A DNA stretch of 33,078 nucleotides from DASSBG01 sp964583865 (GTDB taxonomy: Bacteria; Pseudomonadota; Gammaproteobacteria; Xanthomonadales; Rhodanobacteraceae), in NCBI GenBank assembly GCA_964583865.1, contig CAZOXZ010000009.1, positions 1 through 33,078 of the forward strand, written 5' to 3'. How positions within the stretch are numbered: the stretch's first letter is position 1; every line of letters begins with the position of its first letter. A program made the translations under genes and the position numbers. Below, one piece after another: positions 16,254-24,844 of the stretch. The notes under the pieces were generated by a model. That model was given only the letters and a program-made list of their open reading frames with translations, made no database searches and was not told the DNA's origin.

Positions 16254-18748
16254 GTTCCACAGCAGAAACCATCGCCTTTCGCGTTGATGACGGGCATGCT
16301 CGTGACCCCAACTGCGGCATGATGGTGGAGGTGACATCGCCACGCCATGCCGACCATGAAGGCAGGCGCTTCTTTTTCTGCGGCGATGGCTGTCTGGCGA
16401 AGTTCCAGGCCGACCCTGCTGCCATCCGCGAGAAGGGACGCCAGCGCGAGATCGACAAGGGCCGCATGGACCCGGTTTGCGGCATGGCCACCGATCCGGA
16501 GCGCGGCGAGCATGCTGTGCAACATGGTGAGCATGTTTATCAGTTTTGCTCGACGCGTTGTCGTGAGCGTTTCGAGGCCGAGCCGGAGCGTTGGCTGGGT
16601 GAGCGACCGCAGGCGGATCCGTCGGCCGCAAATGCCATCTACACTTGTCCGATGCACCCGGAAGTGCGACAGCAAGGGCCAGGCGACTGCCCCAAGTGTG
16701 GCATGGCATTGGAGCCGGAAACACCCACGGGTGACGACGATGACGGGGAAGTCAAGCGCATGGGTCGGCATTTGGTGGTGCTGGTGGCACTGATGCTGCC
16801 GGTGTTCGTGGTGGCGATGTGGCCGCATCTCAGCGGCATGCACTGGCCGGCACCGTGGTCCGGCGTGGCACGCTGGGGCGAGGCGCTGCTGTCCTCGGTG
16901 ATCGTGCTTTGGGGCGGCGCCGCCTTTTTCCGGCGCGGCTGGCGTTCGCTTTGGCCCTGGAATCCCAACATGTACACGCTCATCGGCCTGGGTGCTGGGA
17001 CGGCCTGGTTGTACAGCGCGGTGGCCTTCTTGTGGCCGGGTTTGTTTCCGGCCGGGTTCCGGGATGCCTCGGGGCATGTGGCGGTGTATTTCGAGTCCGC
17101 CGCGATGATTGTCACCCTGGTGGCATTAGGAGATTTCCTCGAGTTTCGTGCGCGCCGTCGTAGCGGTGACGCACTGAAAGCGCTGCTGGGATTGGCTCCG
17201 AAGACTGCCCGACGGCTGGCCGATGATGGCAGCGAAGCCGAGGTGGCGCTGGATGCCGTGGTGGTCGGCGACCGGCTGCGCGTGCGTCCGGGCGAGAAGA
17301 TTCCCGTGGACGGCAAGGTGCTGGAAGGCAGCAGCTACGTGGACGAATCCATGCTGACCGGTGAGCCGGAACCCGTCCGTCGCGACCCGGGCGATGAACT
17401 TGCCGGCGGCACGGTGAACCAGCGCGGGGCATTGGTGATGCGGGCCACGCATGTGGGCGGCGACACCATGCTGGCCCATATCGTGGATATGGTGGCGCGG
17501 GCGCAACGCAGCAGGGCACCGCTGCAGCGCATTGCCGACCGCGTGGCAGCGTACTTCGTGCCGGCGGTGGTGTTGGTTGCGGTGCTCGCCTTTGCCGTGT
17601 GGGCCACGGTGGGTCCGGACCCACGCCTGGCGCATGCGCTTCTGGCTGCGGTCGCGGTACTGATCATCGCCTGTCCCTGTGCCCTGGGCCTGGCGACACC
17701 GATTTCCATCATGGTGGCCAGTGGCCGTGGCGCACAGCACGGGGTGTTGTTCCGTGACGCCGAAGCCATTGAGACGCTGCGCGGCATCGACACCGTGGCC
17801 CTGGACAAGACCGGCACCCTGACCGAAGGGCGGCCGCGCGTCGTCGAGGTTGCGGTGGCGAATGGATTCTCACGCGACCAGGTGCTGGCGCTGGCCGGTG
17901 CGCTGGAGCAACCCAGTGAGCATCCGTTGGCGCAGGCGGTGCTGGCCCTGTGCAAGGCCGAGAATGTTGTCGTGCCCGATGTTGTCGACTTCCAGGTGCA
18001 TGTTGGCCAGGGCGTGTCCGGGCAGGTTGGCGAGCAAGAGCTGCTGCTGGGCAATGCCGCGCTTCTCACCGACCATGGCGTCGCACTCGGCGGCGATTGG
18101 GCCGCACGCGCGGTCACCTTGCGCGAGTCCGGCAGCACCGTGGTGCATCTGGCCGTTGACGGGCGCCTGGCCGCCTTGCTGGCGGTGGCGGACCCGGTGA
18201 AAGAAGGCAGTGCCGACGCCGTTGCGGCGTTGCGGGCGGAAGGGGTGGGTGTGATGATGCTGACCGGTGATGACGAAGCCACGGCGCGGGCAGTAGCTCG
18301 CGAGCTGGGTATCGACCAGGTTCGTGCCGGCTTGTCACCGGCCGACAAGGCCGCCGTGCTTGTGGAGCTTGTGGCAGCCGGGAAGCGTGTGGCCATGGCT
18401 GGGGATGGCATCAATGATGCACCGGCGCTGGCCGCAGCCACAGTCGGCATTGCCATGGGAAGCGGCACGGATGTGGCCATCGAAAGTGCCCAGGTGACTC
18501 TGGTCAAGGGCGACTTGCGCGCTTTGCTGCGGGCTGTCCGTCTGTCTCGGGTCACCGTACGCAACATCCACCAGAATCTGTTTTTCGCCTTTGTCTACAA
18601 TGCCATCGGCGTGCCGCTGGCCGCCGGCGTGCTGTATCCCTTCTTTGGCATTCTGCTGTCGCCGATGATCGCGGCGCTGGCCATGAGCCTGTCGTCGGTG
18701 TCGGTGGTCAGCAACGCTTTGCGCCTGCGCAAGCTGCCCTTGACGTGA
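16250..18748 (+). CDS. copA: Copper/silver-type P1B-ATPase with YHS and heavy-metal-binding domains
   Basis: An 832-residue ATP-driven metal exporter of the inner membrane. The N terminus carries two YHS-type domains (DPNCGMMV with FFCGDGC at residues 19-48, and MDPVCGM with QFCSTRC around 71-105), then a short heavy-metal-binding domain YTCPMHPE...CPKCGMAL near 128-150; no classical CxxC HMA domain is visible. The core has MLTGEP (actuator), the membrane motif C475-P-C477, the phosphorylation site Asp519 in DKTGTLTEG, SEHPLA in the nucleotide domain and GDGINDAPAL. YN in helix 7 and MSLSSVSVVSN in helix 8 fit the Cu(I)/Ag(I) subgroup. ATG 16250 has GGAGA upstream and overlaps the merR stop. 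Its stop lies 4 bp from the converging DUF502 gene. Metal choice is inferred from membrane motifs. Confidence 0.9.
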   Translation: MSSTAETIAFRVDDGHARDPNCGMMVEVTSPRHADHEGRRFFFCGDGCLAKFQADPAAIREKGRQREIDKGRMDPVCGMATDPERGEHAVQHGEHVYQFCSTRCRERFEAEPERWLGERPQADPSAANAIYTCPMHPEVRQQGPGDCPKCGMALEPETPTGDDDDGEVKRMGRHLVVLVALMLPVFVVAMWPHLSGMHWPAPWSGVARWGEALLSSVIVLWGGAAFFRRGWRSLWPWNPNMYTLIGLGAGTAWLYSAVAFLWPGLFPAGFRDASGHVAVYFESAAMIVTLVALGDFLEFRARRRSGDALKALLGLAPKTARRLADDGSEAEVALDAVVVGDRLRVRPGEKIPVDGKVLEGSSYVDESMLTGEPEPVRRDPGDELAGGTVNQRGALVMRATHVGGDTMLAHIVDMVARAQRSRAPLQRIADRVAAYFVPAVVLVAVLAFAVWATVGPDPRLAHALLAAVAVLIIACPCALGLATPISIMVASGRGAQHGVLFRDAEAIETLRGIDTVALDKTGTLTEGRPRVVEVAVANGFSRDQVLALAGALEQPSEHPLAQAVLALCKAENVVVPDVVDFQVHVGQGVSGQVGEQELLLGNAALLTDHGVALGGDWAARAVTLRESGSTVVHLAVDGRLAALLAVADPVKEGSADAVAALRAEGVGVMMLTGDDEATARAVARELGIDQVRAGLSPADKAAVLVELVAAGKRVAMAGDGINDAPALAAATVGIAMGSGTDVAIESAQVTLVKGDLRALLRAVRLSRVTVRNIHQNLFFAFVYNAIGVPLAAGVLYPFFGILLSPMIAALAMSLSSVSVVSNALRLRKLPLT

Positions 18749-18752
18749 TCCG

Positions 18753-19439
18753 TCAATCGCGCTCGCGCGGCGCGAGGTCTTCCGGTCGCGGGCCATGCTC
18801 GGGCGATGCCGGCAAGGTGTCCGGCGCCACCGCGCCGCCGGAGATGATGAAGGTCATGGCCTGGTCCATGGTCCAGTCGGTGGGCGTCAGATCGGCGACC
18901 GGCACCAGCTCCAGGTAGCCGCTGGTAGGGTTGGGCGTGGTGGGGATGTACACCGCTGCCATTTTTCGCCCGCCGGGTTTTTCCTCCAGGACGCGGGTCA
19001 CCAGGCCCACGACTTTCATGTCGCGGCGAGGGAAATCGACCAGCACCACGCGCTGGACGTTGTCCGGCTTGCTTTGCAATACGCTCAGCAGTTGTTTGGT
19101 GGCGCCGTAGATCGTGTCCACCAGTGGAATCCGTACCAGCAGCGCTTCGACCGCACTGAGGATGCGCTGACCGATGACCAGACGCGCCAGCCAGCCGATG
19201 AAATACAGGGCCAGCACGGTCAGCAGCAGCGCCAGCAGGTACAGCAGCCACTGGCTGTTGAGCTGCGCCGCAATGGTCGGTGAGGCCATCTCGATCAGGC
19301 GGATGAAGCCCGGCACCAACGGTTTGCCGATGTTGGCCAGCAGGTTGATCAGGAACTTGAACACCAGCCAGGTGACCCACAGCGGGATCACCGTCAGGAT
19401 GCCGGTAAGCAGTGTTCCCTTGATGCGCAAGTTGCTCAT
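18753..19439 (-). CDS. DUF502 membrane protein
   Basis: A 228-residue protein of the DUF502 family, whose function is unknown. Two strong hydrophobic helices near residues 10-35 and 65-90 (TGILTVIPLWVTWLVF; LLYLLALLLTVLALYFIGW) precede IPLVDTIYGATKQL, VVLVDFPRRDM and YIPTTPNPTSGYLE, all conserved in the family. A charged tail ends the protein. GGAG lies about 11 bases before ATG 19439. It follows the TDT carrier by 22 bp on the same strand, so the two probably share an mRNA, and it converges on copA. Confidence 0.87.
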   Translation of the reverse strand: MSNLRIKGTLLTGILTVIPLWVTWLVFKFLINLLANIGKPLVPGFIRLIEMASPTIAAQLNSQWLLYLLALLLTVLALYFIGWLARLVIGQRILSAVEALLVRIPLVDTIYGATKQLLSVLQSKPDNVQRVVLVDFPRRDMKVVGLVTRVLEEKPGGRKMAAVYIPTTPNPTSGYLELVPVADLTPTDWTMDQAMTFIISGGAVAPDTLPASPEHGPRPEDLAPRERD

Positions 19440-19461
19440 GGCTGCCAGATCTCCGCTTGTT

Positions 19462-20487
19462 TCAGGCCAGCGGACGACGCGACGGCATCAGTGCCCGCAA
19501 TGCCGCTGCCGCGACGATGATCCATACCGCGATGTTGATCCACACGCCAACATTGGCAATGGGCCGCAGGAAGTCTGCGCCGATGGCCTGCGACAGCGAC
19601 AGGGTACCAACCGTGTACATGCCGAGGGGAAAGACGATATCCCAGTCATCCGTGTCGTAATGCCATCGCACATGTTGCCACAGGTGCCGCCAGATGCCGA
19701 GAATGATCAGCAGCGGGATCCACCACGTGGCCGTGGCCCAGAAAAACACCGTAAAGCCCTCCACGAACGGCACCAGACGGGCGACCGGCCCCGTGTCCGG
19801 TGCATGCAGGACAAGCTCGCTGCCGGCCAGGGTGGTGATGGCCAGCGCGCCCATGTTGATCCAGTAGGGTGGCGTGAAGTCGCGCGCCCGCAAACGCAGG
19901 AACACCATGCGATAAACCACCAGGGTGATGATCATCAAGTACAGCGCGGCACCCAGCATGTACAGGCTGAGCGAGACGAACAGCCATGCGGGGTCGGTTG
20001 CCTGCTGGGTCACGACCACCGACACGGCCTGGGTGGCGACGACCGCAATCAGCCAGCCGCCGTTGATGCTGCGGGAGAAATGCGGTTTGACGCGGGCCGT
20101 GATGACGCCGGCCAGGAACAGGTAGATGAGTGCAGCCCAGAAAATGGTACCGACAATGGTCAATGCCAGGGCTGTGCGTGGCCAGTGCACCACCTCGATG
20201 AACTGGTTCGCCAGCACCAGCGTGCCGGCGGACATGGTCAAAAAGGACGCGCCACGCGAAGGCGTGCTGAAGTCCTCGATGACGCTGTGTGGCCAGGCGG
20301 CAAGTCGCCAGACGGACAGCACCAGCAGCCACAGCCACAGGATGACGTTGAGGACCAGCAATGCCACTGCCAGCCGGGCCATGCCGTGTTCCATCACGTC
20401 GATGGAGACGATCCCGGTAGCCATGACCGCGGCAAAACAGCCGGGGTTGAGATTTCTCACGCGGGCCTTCAATCCGTGCGCTGCCAT
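19462..20487 (-). CDS. TDT-family (TehA/SLAC1-like) transporter
   Basis: A 341-residue inner-membrane protein with about ten transmembrane helices and the family N-terminal signature NPGCFAAVMATGIVSI. The TDT family includes TehA (an anion channel linked to tellurite resistance), plant SLAC1 and the malate carrier Mae1. Substrates are small anions or C4-dicarboxylates, and this sequence does not decide which. The start at 20487 is followed by a short basic segment and the first helix. A weak purine-rich stretch precedes it. The 100 bp to the upstream TIGR03032-like gene may hold its own promoter, though none is clear. DUF502 follows 22 bp downstream. No tehB-like methyltransferase is present, which argues against calling this a tellurite-resistance operon. 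Confidence 0.82.
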   Translation of the reverse strand: MAAHGLKARVRNLNPGCFAAVMATGIVSIDVMEHGMARLAVALLVLNVILWLWLLVLSVWRLAAWPHSVIEDFSTPSRGASFLTMSAGTLVLANQFIEVVHWPRTALALTIVGTIFWAALIYLFLAGVITARVKPHFSRSINGGWLIAVVATQAVSVVVTQQATDPAWLFVSLSLYMLGAALYLMIITLVVYRMVFLRLRARDFTPPYWINMGALAITTLAGSELVLHAPDTGPVARLVPFVEGFTVFFWATATWWIPLLIILGIWRHLWQHVRWHYDTDDWDIVFPLGMYTVGTLSLSQAIGADFLRPIANVGVWINIAVWIIVAAAALRALMPSRRPLA

Positions 20488-20587
20488 TTATCGCCGGCCC
20501 CCGGGACGCGCGTGCGCAGCACGGCAGTGCTCCGGCACGGCCGGCAATGGTTCCGGGCCGTCGTTGCTGTCCGCGACAAGCGTCATG

Positions 20588-21805
20588 TCAGCCGGCCTGC
20601 TCTTGCGACTCTCCGGCGCTCGCTTCCTGGGGCGTGAAGCGCACCTCCTTCAATGCCTCGTCGGGCAGGGCATAGGAGTTTTGCAGGTATTCGTGTTCGT
20701 TCAGCATTTCCGGGAAGCGGGCGCCGCGCAGCGCCTGGACCGCGAAAATTTCCTCGACGCCGCCGGTGAACTTCAGGAAGGCAATGGTGTTGCCATTGTC
20801 GATATTGACCGCCCAAACCCCGGAAAGGCGCTCGGAATTGTCGTCGGTGATGGGGATGTCGGTGAAGGGGTTGCTCTTGCGCAGTTGCGACAGGCCGATG
20901 AAGGCCAGCGGGCCGAGAAAGTCCATGCCGCGGGCAAAGCCCGGCACGCGCGCGACGTCGTGGCGCTCGCCGGTTTCCGGATCGACCCGAACCAGTGCGC
21001 CACGCCCCGACTCCAGCACCCACAGCTTGTCCTGGTACCAGCGTGGCGAATGCGGCATGGAAAGGTCATCGCAGAGGATGCGCTCGCCTTCAAGATCGAT
21101 CAGCAGGCCGCCGTTGCGCTTGTTCTCGCGCCAGCCACCGGGCGTGTTGGTGTTGCCAAGGGCGGTCACGTAGCGTGGTTTGCCATCGCGCATGGCCAGG
21201 CCGTTGAGGTGGCAGCGGTCCTCGGGTGCATAGTGGCTGACGAACGATGGCCGCCAGCGCGGCACGAAGCTGGATTTGCTGTCCAGCGTGCACAGGCAGG
21301 AGAACAAGGTATTGACGAACCACAGATCGCCATCGCCGTCCCAGGCCATTTCGTGGATGTCGATGGCGCCGGTGATGTGGCCGCGACGCGCCATGTACAC
21401 GGCATCGTGTTCCGGGGGATTGTGCAGGCGTTGTGCCACAGCGGGCATATTGCGGAACTCGGCAATCTCCATGAACGCACCCAGCGCCAGCCGCTGGCTG
21501 TCGGCCGCCATGCCCATGGGCCGGTTGAAAGTGCGGAAATGGGTAGGGAGGGCCTGGTCCTTCGAGCGCAACAGCACCAGCTTGCCTGCCTGGTAGGTGC
21601 TGACCGCCAGCGAGCTGGCGAAGTGATCGAGGATGCCGGGGAAATTGCTGGTGTGGACGCTGGCAAGGGCCTGTTGCGGGTCAACCGGTGCGGCGCTGTC
21701 GGAGCCATCTTCAGGGTGCGCTGCGTCGGCAGCAAGCATGTCATCCGGCGTGGCGTCGTAGGCCGAGCCCGTGGCTGTTTCCTGGCTGGTTTCACCGTTG
21801 CTCAT
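20588..21805 (-). CDS. TIGR03032-like protein of unknown function
   Basis: A 405-residue protein resembling the TIGR03032 (DUF4915) family. The first 45 residues are acidic and low in complexity. Then come SNFPGILDHF, LAVSTYQAGKLVLLR, FNRPMGMA, IDIHEMAWDGDGDLWFVN, NTLFSCL, MPHSPRWYQDKLWVLESG and FLGPLAFIGLSQLR. Repeated aromatic-rich strands suggest a beta-propeller. There is no signal peptide or membrane helix, so it is probably cytoplasmic. A frame open to 21979 exists, but ATG 21805 overlaps the stop of the upstream GNAT-like gene (ATGA), which points to coupled translation. No enzyme activity is established for the family, and I infer none. Confidence 0.83.
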   Translation of the reverse strand: MSNGETSQETATGSAYDATPDDMLAADAAHPEDGSDSAAPVDPQQALASVHTSNFPGILDHFASSLAVSTYQAGKLVLLRSKDQALPTHFRTFNRPMGMAADSQRLALGAFMEIAEFRNMPAVAQRLHNPPEHDAVYMARRGHITGAIDIHEMAWDGDGDLWFVNTLFSCLCTLDSKSSFVPRWRPSFVSHYAPEDRCHLNGLAMRDGKPRYVTALGNTNTPGGWRENKRNGGLLIDLEGERILCDDLSMPHSPRWYQDKLWVLESGRGALVRVDPETGERHDVARVPGFARGMDFLGPLAFIGLSQLRKSNPFTDIPITDDNSERLSGVWAVNIDNGNTIAFLKFTGGVEEIFAVQALRGARFPEMLNEHEYLQNSYALPDEALKEVRFTPQEASAGESQEQAG

Positions 21806-22326
21806 TTCAGGCGGGCTCCCTTGAAGTAGTGAATGCGCACGTCCAGGCCGCGCGGACTCTTGCCGATGTAGACAAAATGTGGATGAATCCACTCGGCCTT
21901 GCGTCCGGCCTTGGCAAAGCGTTCGTTCTCGAGCTCCAGCAGGATGCCGATGCAGGGAAAGTCGTGCTCCCGTGCCCACTCGCCCAGCAAATCACAGGAC
22001 TTCGACAGCAGCGTGCCGACCAGACGCGTGCCGCGGTGTTTCGGGGCGACAAAACAGCGCCAGAAATACACCGGCTGCCCCAATTGTGCCGGTTTCGCCG
22101 CCAGGGCCGTACATACGCCGGCGATCTCGCCGGCCGCGTCGCGGGCCAGGAAAACGACTTGCGGCAAGCGTGCCTTGGCAATCGTTTCGTCCGGAATGGC
22201 ATTCTCGCGCTTCCAGAACGCCAGCAGGTCGTTGCTGTCCTGCGCGTTGATGCGCTCCGGCCAGGTCCTGGTCAGGGAAAACCGCGAGCTGCCACGCGCG
22301 GCGCTGTTGTCGGTGCTTTCGTTCAT
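21802..22326 (-). CDS. GNAT-like acyltransferase-fold protein, coupled to the TIGR03032-like gene
   Basis: A 174-residue protein whose central part looks like a GNAT fold: VFLARDAAGEIAGVCTAL (strand 2-4), then YFWRCFVAPKHRGTRLVGTLL, the acetyl-CoA pyrophosphate-binding motif region, then ENERFAKAGRKAEWIHPHFVYIGKS. The R-G-T-R-L-V spacing fits motif A loosely. I chose ATG 22326 because AAGGAT lies upstream; the longer frame to 22437 is rich in Arg and does not resemble a protein. Its last bases overlap the start of the TIGR03032-like gene, so the two proteins are probably made together. The acceptor substrate is unknown, and confidence in the fold is moderate. Confidence 0.7.
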   Translation of the reverse strand: MNESTDNSAARGSSRFSLTRTWPERINAQDSNDLLAFWKRENAIPDETIAKARLPQVVFLARDAAGEIAGVCTALAAKPAQLGQPVYFWRCFVAPKHRGTRLVGTLLSKSCDLLGEWAREHDFPCIGILLELENERFAKAGRKAEWIHPHFVYIGKSPRGLDVRIHYFKGARLK

Positions 22327-22500
22327 GCTGCCGGATCCTTCGAACTGACCACGGCATAGTAGCGTTGCCAAGCCTCTCAAGGCCAGCCGGGCGTCCCCGT
22401 CGCGCGGGCTGCGGTCGCCGGAACGGGACCTCGGCATGCGCGGCCGTACGACAGCCGCCGGCCGTCCATGGCCGGGGATGAGGTTGGGATTCCGAGATTG

Positions 22501-23112
22501 TCAGGCCAGGCCTTCGTCCGCGAGCGCCTTTTGCACGCCCGCATCGGCGAGCATGCGATCCTTGAATGCGGCCAGGTTGTCCAGGCCATCCAGGTCGATG
22601 CCGGTTGCGCCGGCCCAGCGGATCAGCACGAACAGGTACGGGTCGGCGATGGAGCGCTTGTCGGCCAGCCATTCGCGTCCGGCAAGCCGGCGGTCGACGC
22701 TCTCGAACATGCGCCGGAGGGTGGTCCGTGCGTGTTCCCTGGTGCGCTCGATGGTGGCCTCGTCCTCAAGGTATGCCGTCGCCCCGAACAGCGGCTTGAA
22801 TGCCGGGTGCATGTCCGAGTTCACAAAGCCCAGCCAGCGGTTGATGAGCGCACGACTGCGCGGCGTACCGTCACCACCAAGGCCGGACTCGGGGTGGCTG
22901 TCGGCGAGGAAATTGAGGATGGCAATGTTCTCGGTCAACACCCAGCCGTCGTCTTCCAGTGCCGGCACGGCACCGGCCGGATTGAGCTTCAGGTACCAGT
23001 CGGCCTTGGTCTCGGCACGGTCGAGCTTGTGCGTTTCGTACGGCTTGCCGATCCACTCCAGAACGATGTGATCGGCCAGCGAACAGGCGCCGGGCATGTA
23101 GTACAGCTTCAT
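22501..23112 (-). CDS. gst: Glutathione S-transferase, beta class
   Basis: A 203-residue cytosolic enzyme conjugating glutathione to electrophiles or reducing mixed disulphides. It aligns along its length with E. coli GstA. The thioredoxin-like N-terminal domain starts MKLYYMPGACSLADHI with the beta-class Cys10, then NPAGAVPAL (cis-Pro loop) and LTENIAILNFLAD (gamma-glutamyl contact). The helical C-terminal domain has the N-capping SIADPYLFVLIRWA. GGAGA lies upstream of ATG 23112. It diverges from prpD across 161 bp. On the minus strand, TTGAGT and TATTGA with 18 bp between them could be its promoter. Confidence 0.92.
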   Translation of the reverse strand: MKLYYMPGACSLADHIVLEWIGKPYETHKLDRAETKADWYLKLNPAGAVPALEDDGWVLTENIAILNFLADSHPESGLGGDGTPRSRALINRWLGFVNSDMHPAFKPLFGATAYLEDEATIERTREHARTTLRRMFESVDRRLAGREWLADKRSIADPYLFVLIRWAGATGIDLDGLDNLAAFKDRMLADAGVQKALADEGLA

Positions 23113-23139
23113 GGGGTTTCTCCGTGGGGATGGGTTCTT

Positions 23140-23169
23140 TCAATATGGTGCCGGTGCGGAAAAACTCAA
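23140..23169 (-). promoter_or_regulatory. Candidate promoter of gst
   Basis: On the minus strand TTGAGT (23169-23164) and TATTGA (23145-23140) are 18 bp apart, and the -10 lies 27 bases from the gst ATG. The -10 match is poor, so this is a weak call. Confidence 0.25.
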
Positions 23170-23273
23170 TCTTCCGCCGCATCGTTGCGTGGTTTGCAGT
23201 TGCGCGGCGGCATTGGCTCGCTGTCGCCCGAAATGCGGGTTAAAATGGCTGTTTGCGTACAAGGATCCGAGCC

Positions 23274-24642
23274 ATGAGTGCCGTTGATATTCGTTCTGCC
23301 GAGCGCCCAGCACCCGACCAGTCCATGGTGGACATTGCCGATTACGTCGTCGACTACCGTATCGACTCGGCAATCGCGCTGGATACCGCGCGCTACATGC
23401 TGATGGACTCTCTGGCTTGCGCCATGCTGGCCATGAAGTTTCCGGGCTGCGTCGAGCACCTGGCGCCGCTGGTACCCGGCGCGACGCTCGAGGGTGGCGC
23501 ACGGGTGCCCGGCACGAACCTGGAACTGGATCCGGTCCAGGCTGCGTTCTGCATCGGCACGCAGATTCGCTGGCTGGACTTCAACGACACCTGGCTGGCC
23601 NNNNNNNNNNGGTCCGACCATGGGCGACGTGTTGCACGCGGCCGTCAAGGCACACGAGATCCAGGGCTGCTATGCGCTGAAAAACAGCTTCAACCGCGCC
23701 GGCATGGATCATGTCATCCTGGTGCGGCTGGCGTCCACGGCCGTTGCCACGCACATGCTGGGCGGCGATCGCGAAGCGGTGATCAACGCGGTCTCCAATG
23801 CCTGGATCGACAATGGCGCCCTGCGCACCTACCGGCATGCGCCGAACACCGGGCCGCGCAAGAGCTGGGCCGCGGGCGACGCCTGCCGTCGTGCCGTGAC
23901 CCATGCGCTGGACGCCGTGCGTGGCGAAACGGGCTATCCCTCGGCCCTCAGTGCGCCGACCTGGGGCTTTCAGGATGTCGCCTTCAACGGCCAGCCGTTC
24001 GAGTTCGAGCGGCCCTTCGGCAGCTACGTGATGGAGAACATTCTGTTCAAGATCAGCTTCCCGGCCGAGTTCCATGCCCAGACCGCGGTCGAATGCGCCA
24101 TGGCGTTGCATTCCGAGGTGGCCGGGCGCATCGAGGATATCGAGAAGGTCGTCATCGAGACCCAGGAAGCCGGTTGCCGCATCATCGACAAGACCGGGCC
24201 GCTGGCCAATTACGCCGACCGTGACCATTGCATCCAGTACATGGTGGCGGTGCCTCTGATCTTCGGCCGCCTGGTGGCGTCCGATTACACCGACGAGGTG
24301 GCTGCCGACCCGCGCATTGATGCACTGCGCGAGAAGATGGAGGTGCGTGAGAACAAACAGTTCAGCGTGGATTATCTGGATCCAACAAAGCGCTACATCG
24401 GCAATGCCGTACAGGTCTTCTTTGCCGACGGCAGCAGCACCGAAAAGATCAGCATCGACGTGCCTGTCGGCCATCGTGAGCGGCGTGAGGAGGGCATTCC
24501 GCTGCTGTTGGCCAAGTTTGATGCCGCCGTCAAGGCCCATCTGGGTGCCGACCGGGCAGCGCAGCTCCGCGCGCTGTGCGATGATGCCGACAAGCTGGCG
24601 GCCACGCCGGTCGATGAGTTCATGGCCTTGTGGCAAGTGTGA
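23274..24642 (+). CDS. prpD: 2-methylcitrate dehydratase, interrupted by an assembly gap
   Basis: This is an MmgE/PrpD-family enzyme of the 2-methylcitrate cycle, which dehydrates 2-methylcitrate in propionyl-CoA breakdown. Upstream of the gap it reads like E. coli PrpD (VDIADYVVDY, LDPVQAAFCIGTQIRWLDFN). Downstream it continues with HEIQGCYALKNSFNR, TYRHAPNTGPRKSWAAGDA, SYVMENILFKISFPAEFH and RDHCIQYMVAVPL. Frames differ across the ten Ns, and by comparison with E. coli about 30 codons are missing there, including the conserved EWGHPSDN region, so the Ns stand for roughly 90 bases. The gene is therefore probably intact in the organism. ATG 23274 has AAGGAT upstream. No prpB, prpC, acnD or prpF lies beside it. 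Confidence 0.88.
23601..23610. other. Assembly gap (ten Ns)
   Basis: Ten unspecified bases inside prpD. The coding frame shifts by one across them and about 30 family-conserved residues are absent, so the run is a placeholder of arbitrary length. Confidence 0.97.
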
Positions 24643-24844
24643 ACAGGGTCGTTGTTTGACTGGACGGTGAACTGGTGGCCCGAGAGATGTGTGCCGCATA
24701 TTGAATTTTTGCTAAACTGTAGCTCGCAGTTGTGGGAAAATGACGTATCCAACCCTCCCGGGCGTGCATCGCCTGCCCGTCGCTGTGTGGTGAGCAATGC
24801 ATCCCATAGGGTGCCGCTACGAATTTTGAATGAGGAGATTTCGA
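24643..24844. other. Intergenic region upstream of the OmpA gene
   Basis: These 202 bases hold no gene. TAAACT at 24713-24718 could be a -10 box in an AT-rich patch unusual for this genome, but no -35 at proper spacing is evident. A strong Shine-Dalgarno (GAGGAG) ends the region. The long leader of about 120 nt could carry post-transcriptional control, as is common for ompA, though nothing specific is visible. Confidence 0.3.

Noticed and set aside
16250..18748. Mercury resistance operon, suggested by the MerR sensor
   Set aside because: No merT, merP or merA is present, and the ATPase carries Cu/Ag-type membrane motifs.
19462..20487. Tellurite-resistance gene tehA
   Set aside because: Only family-level similarity is visible and there is no tehB, so a tellurite role is not supported.
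22461..22479. CCGGCC/GGCCGG hairpin after gst
   Set aside because: A 6-bp stem without a following T-run; too weak to support termination.
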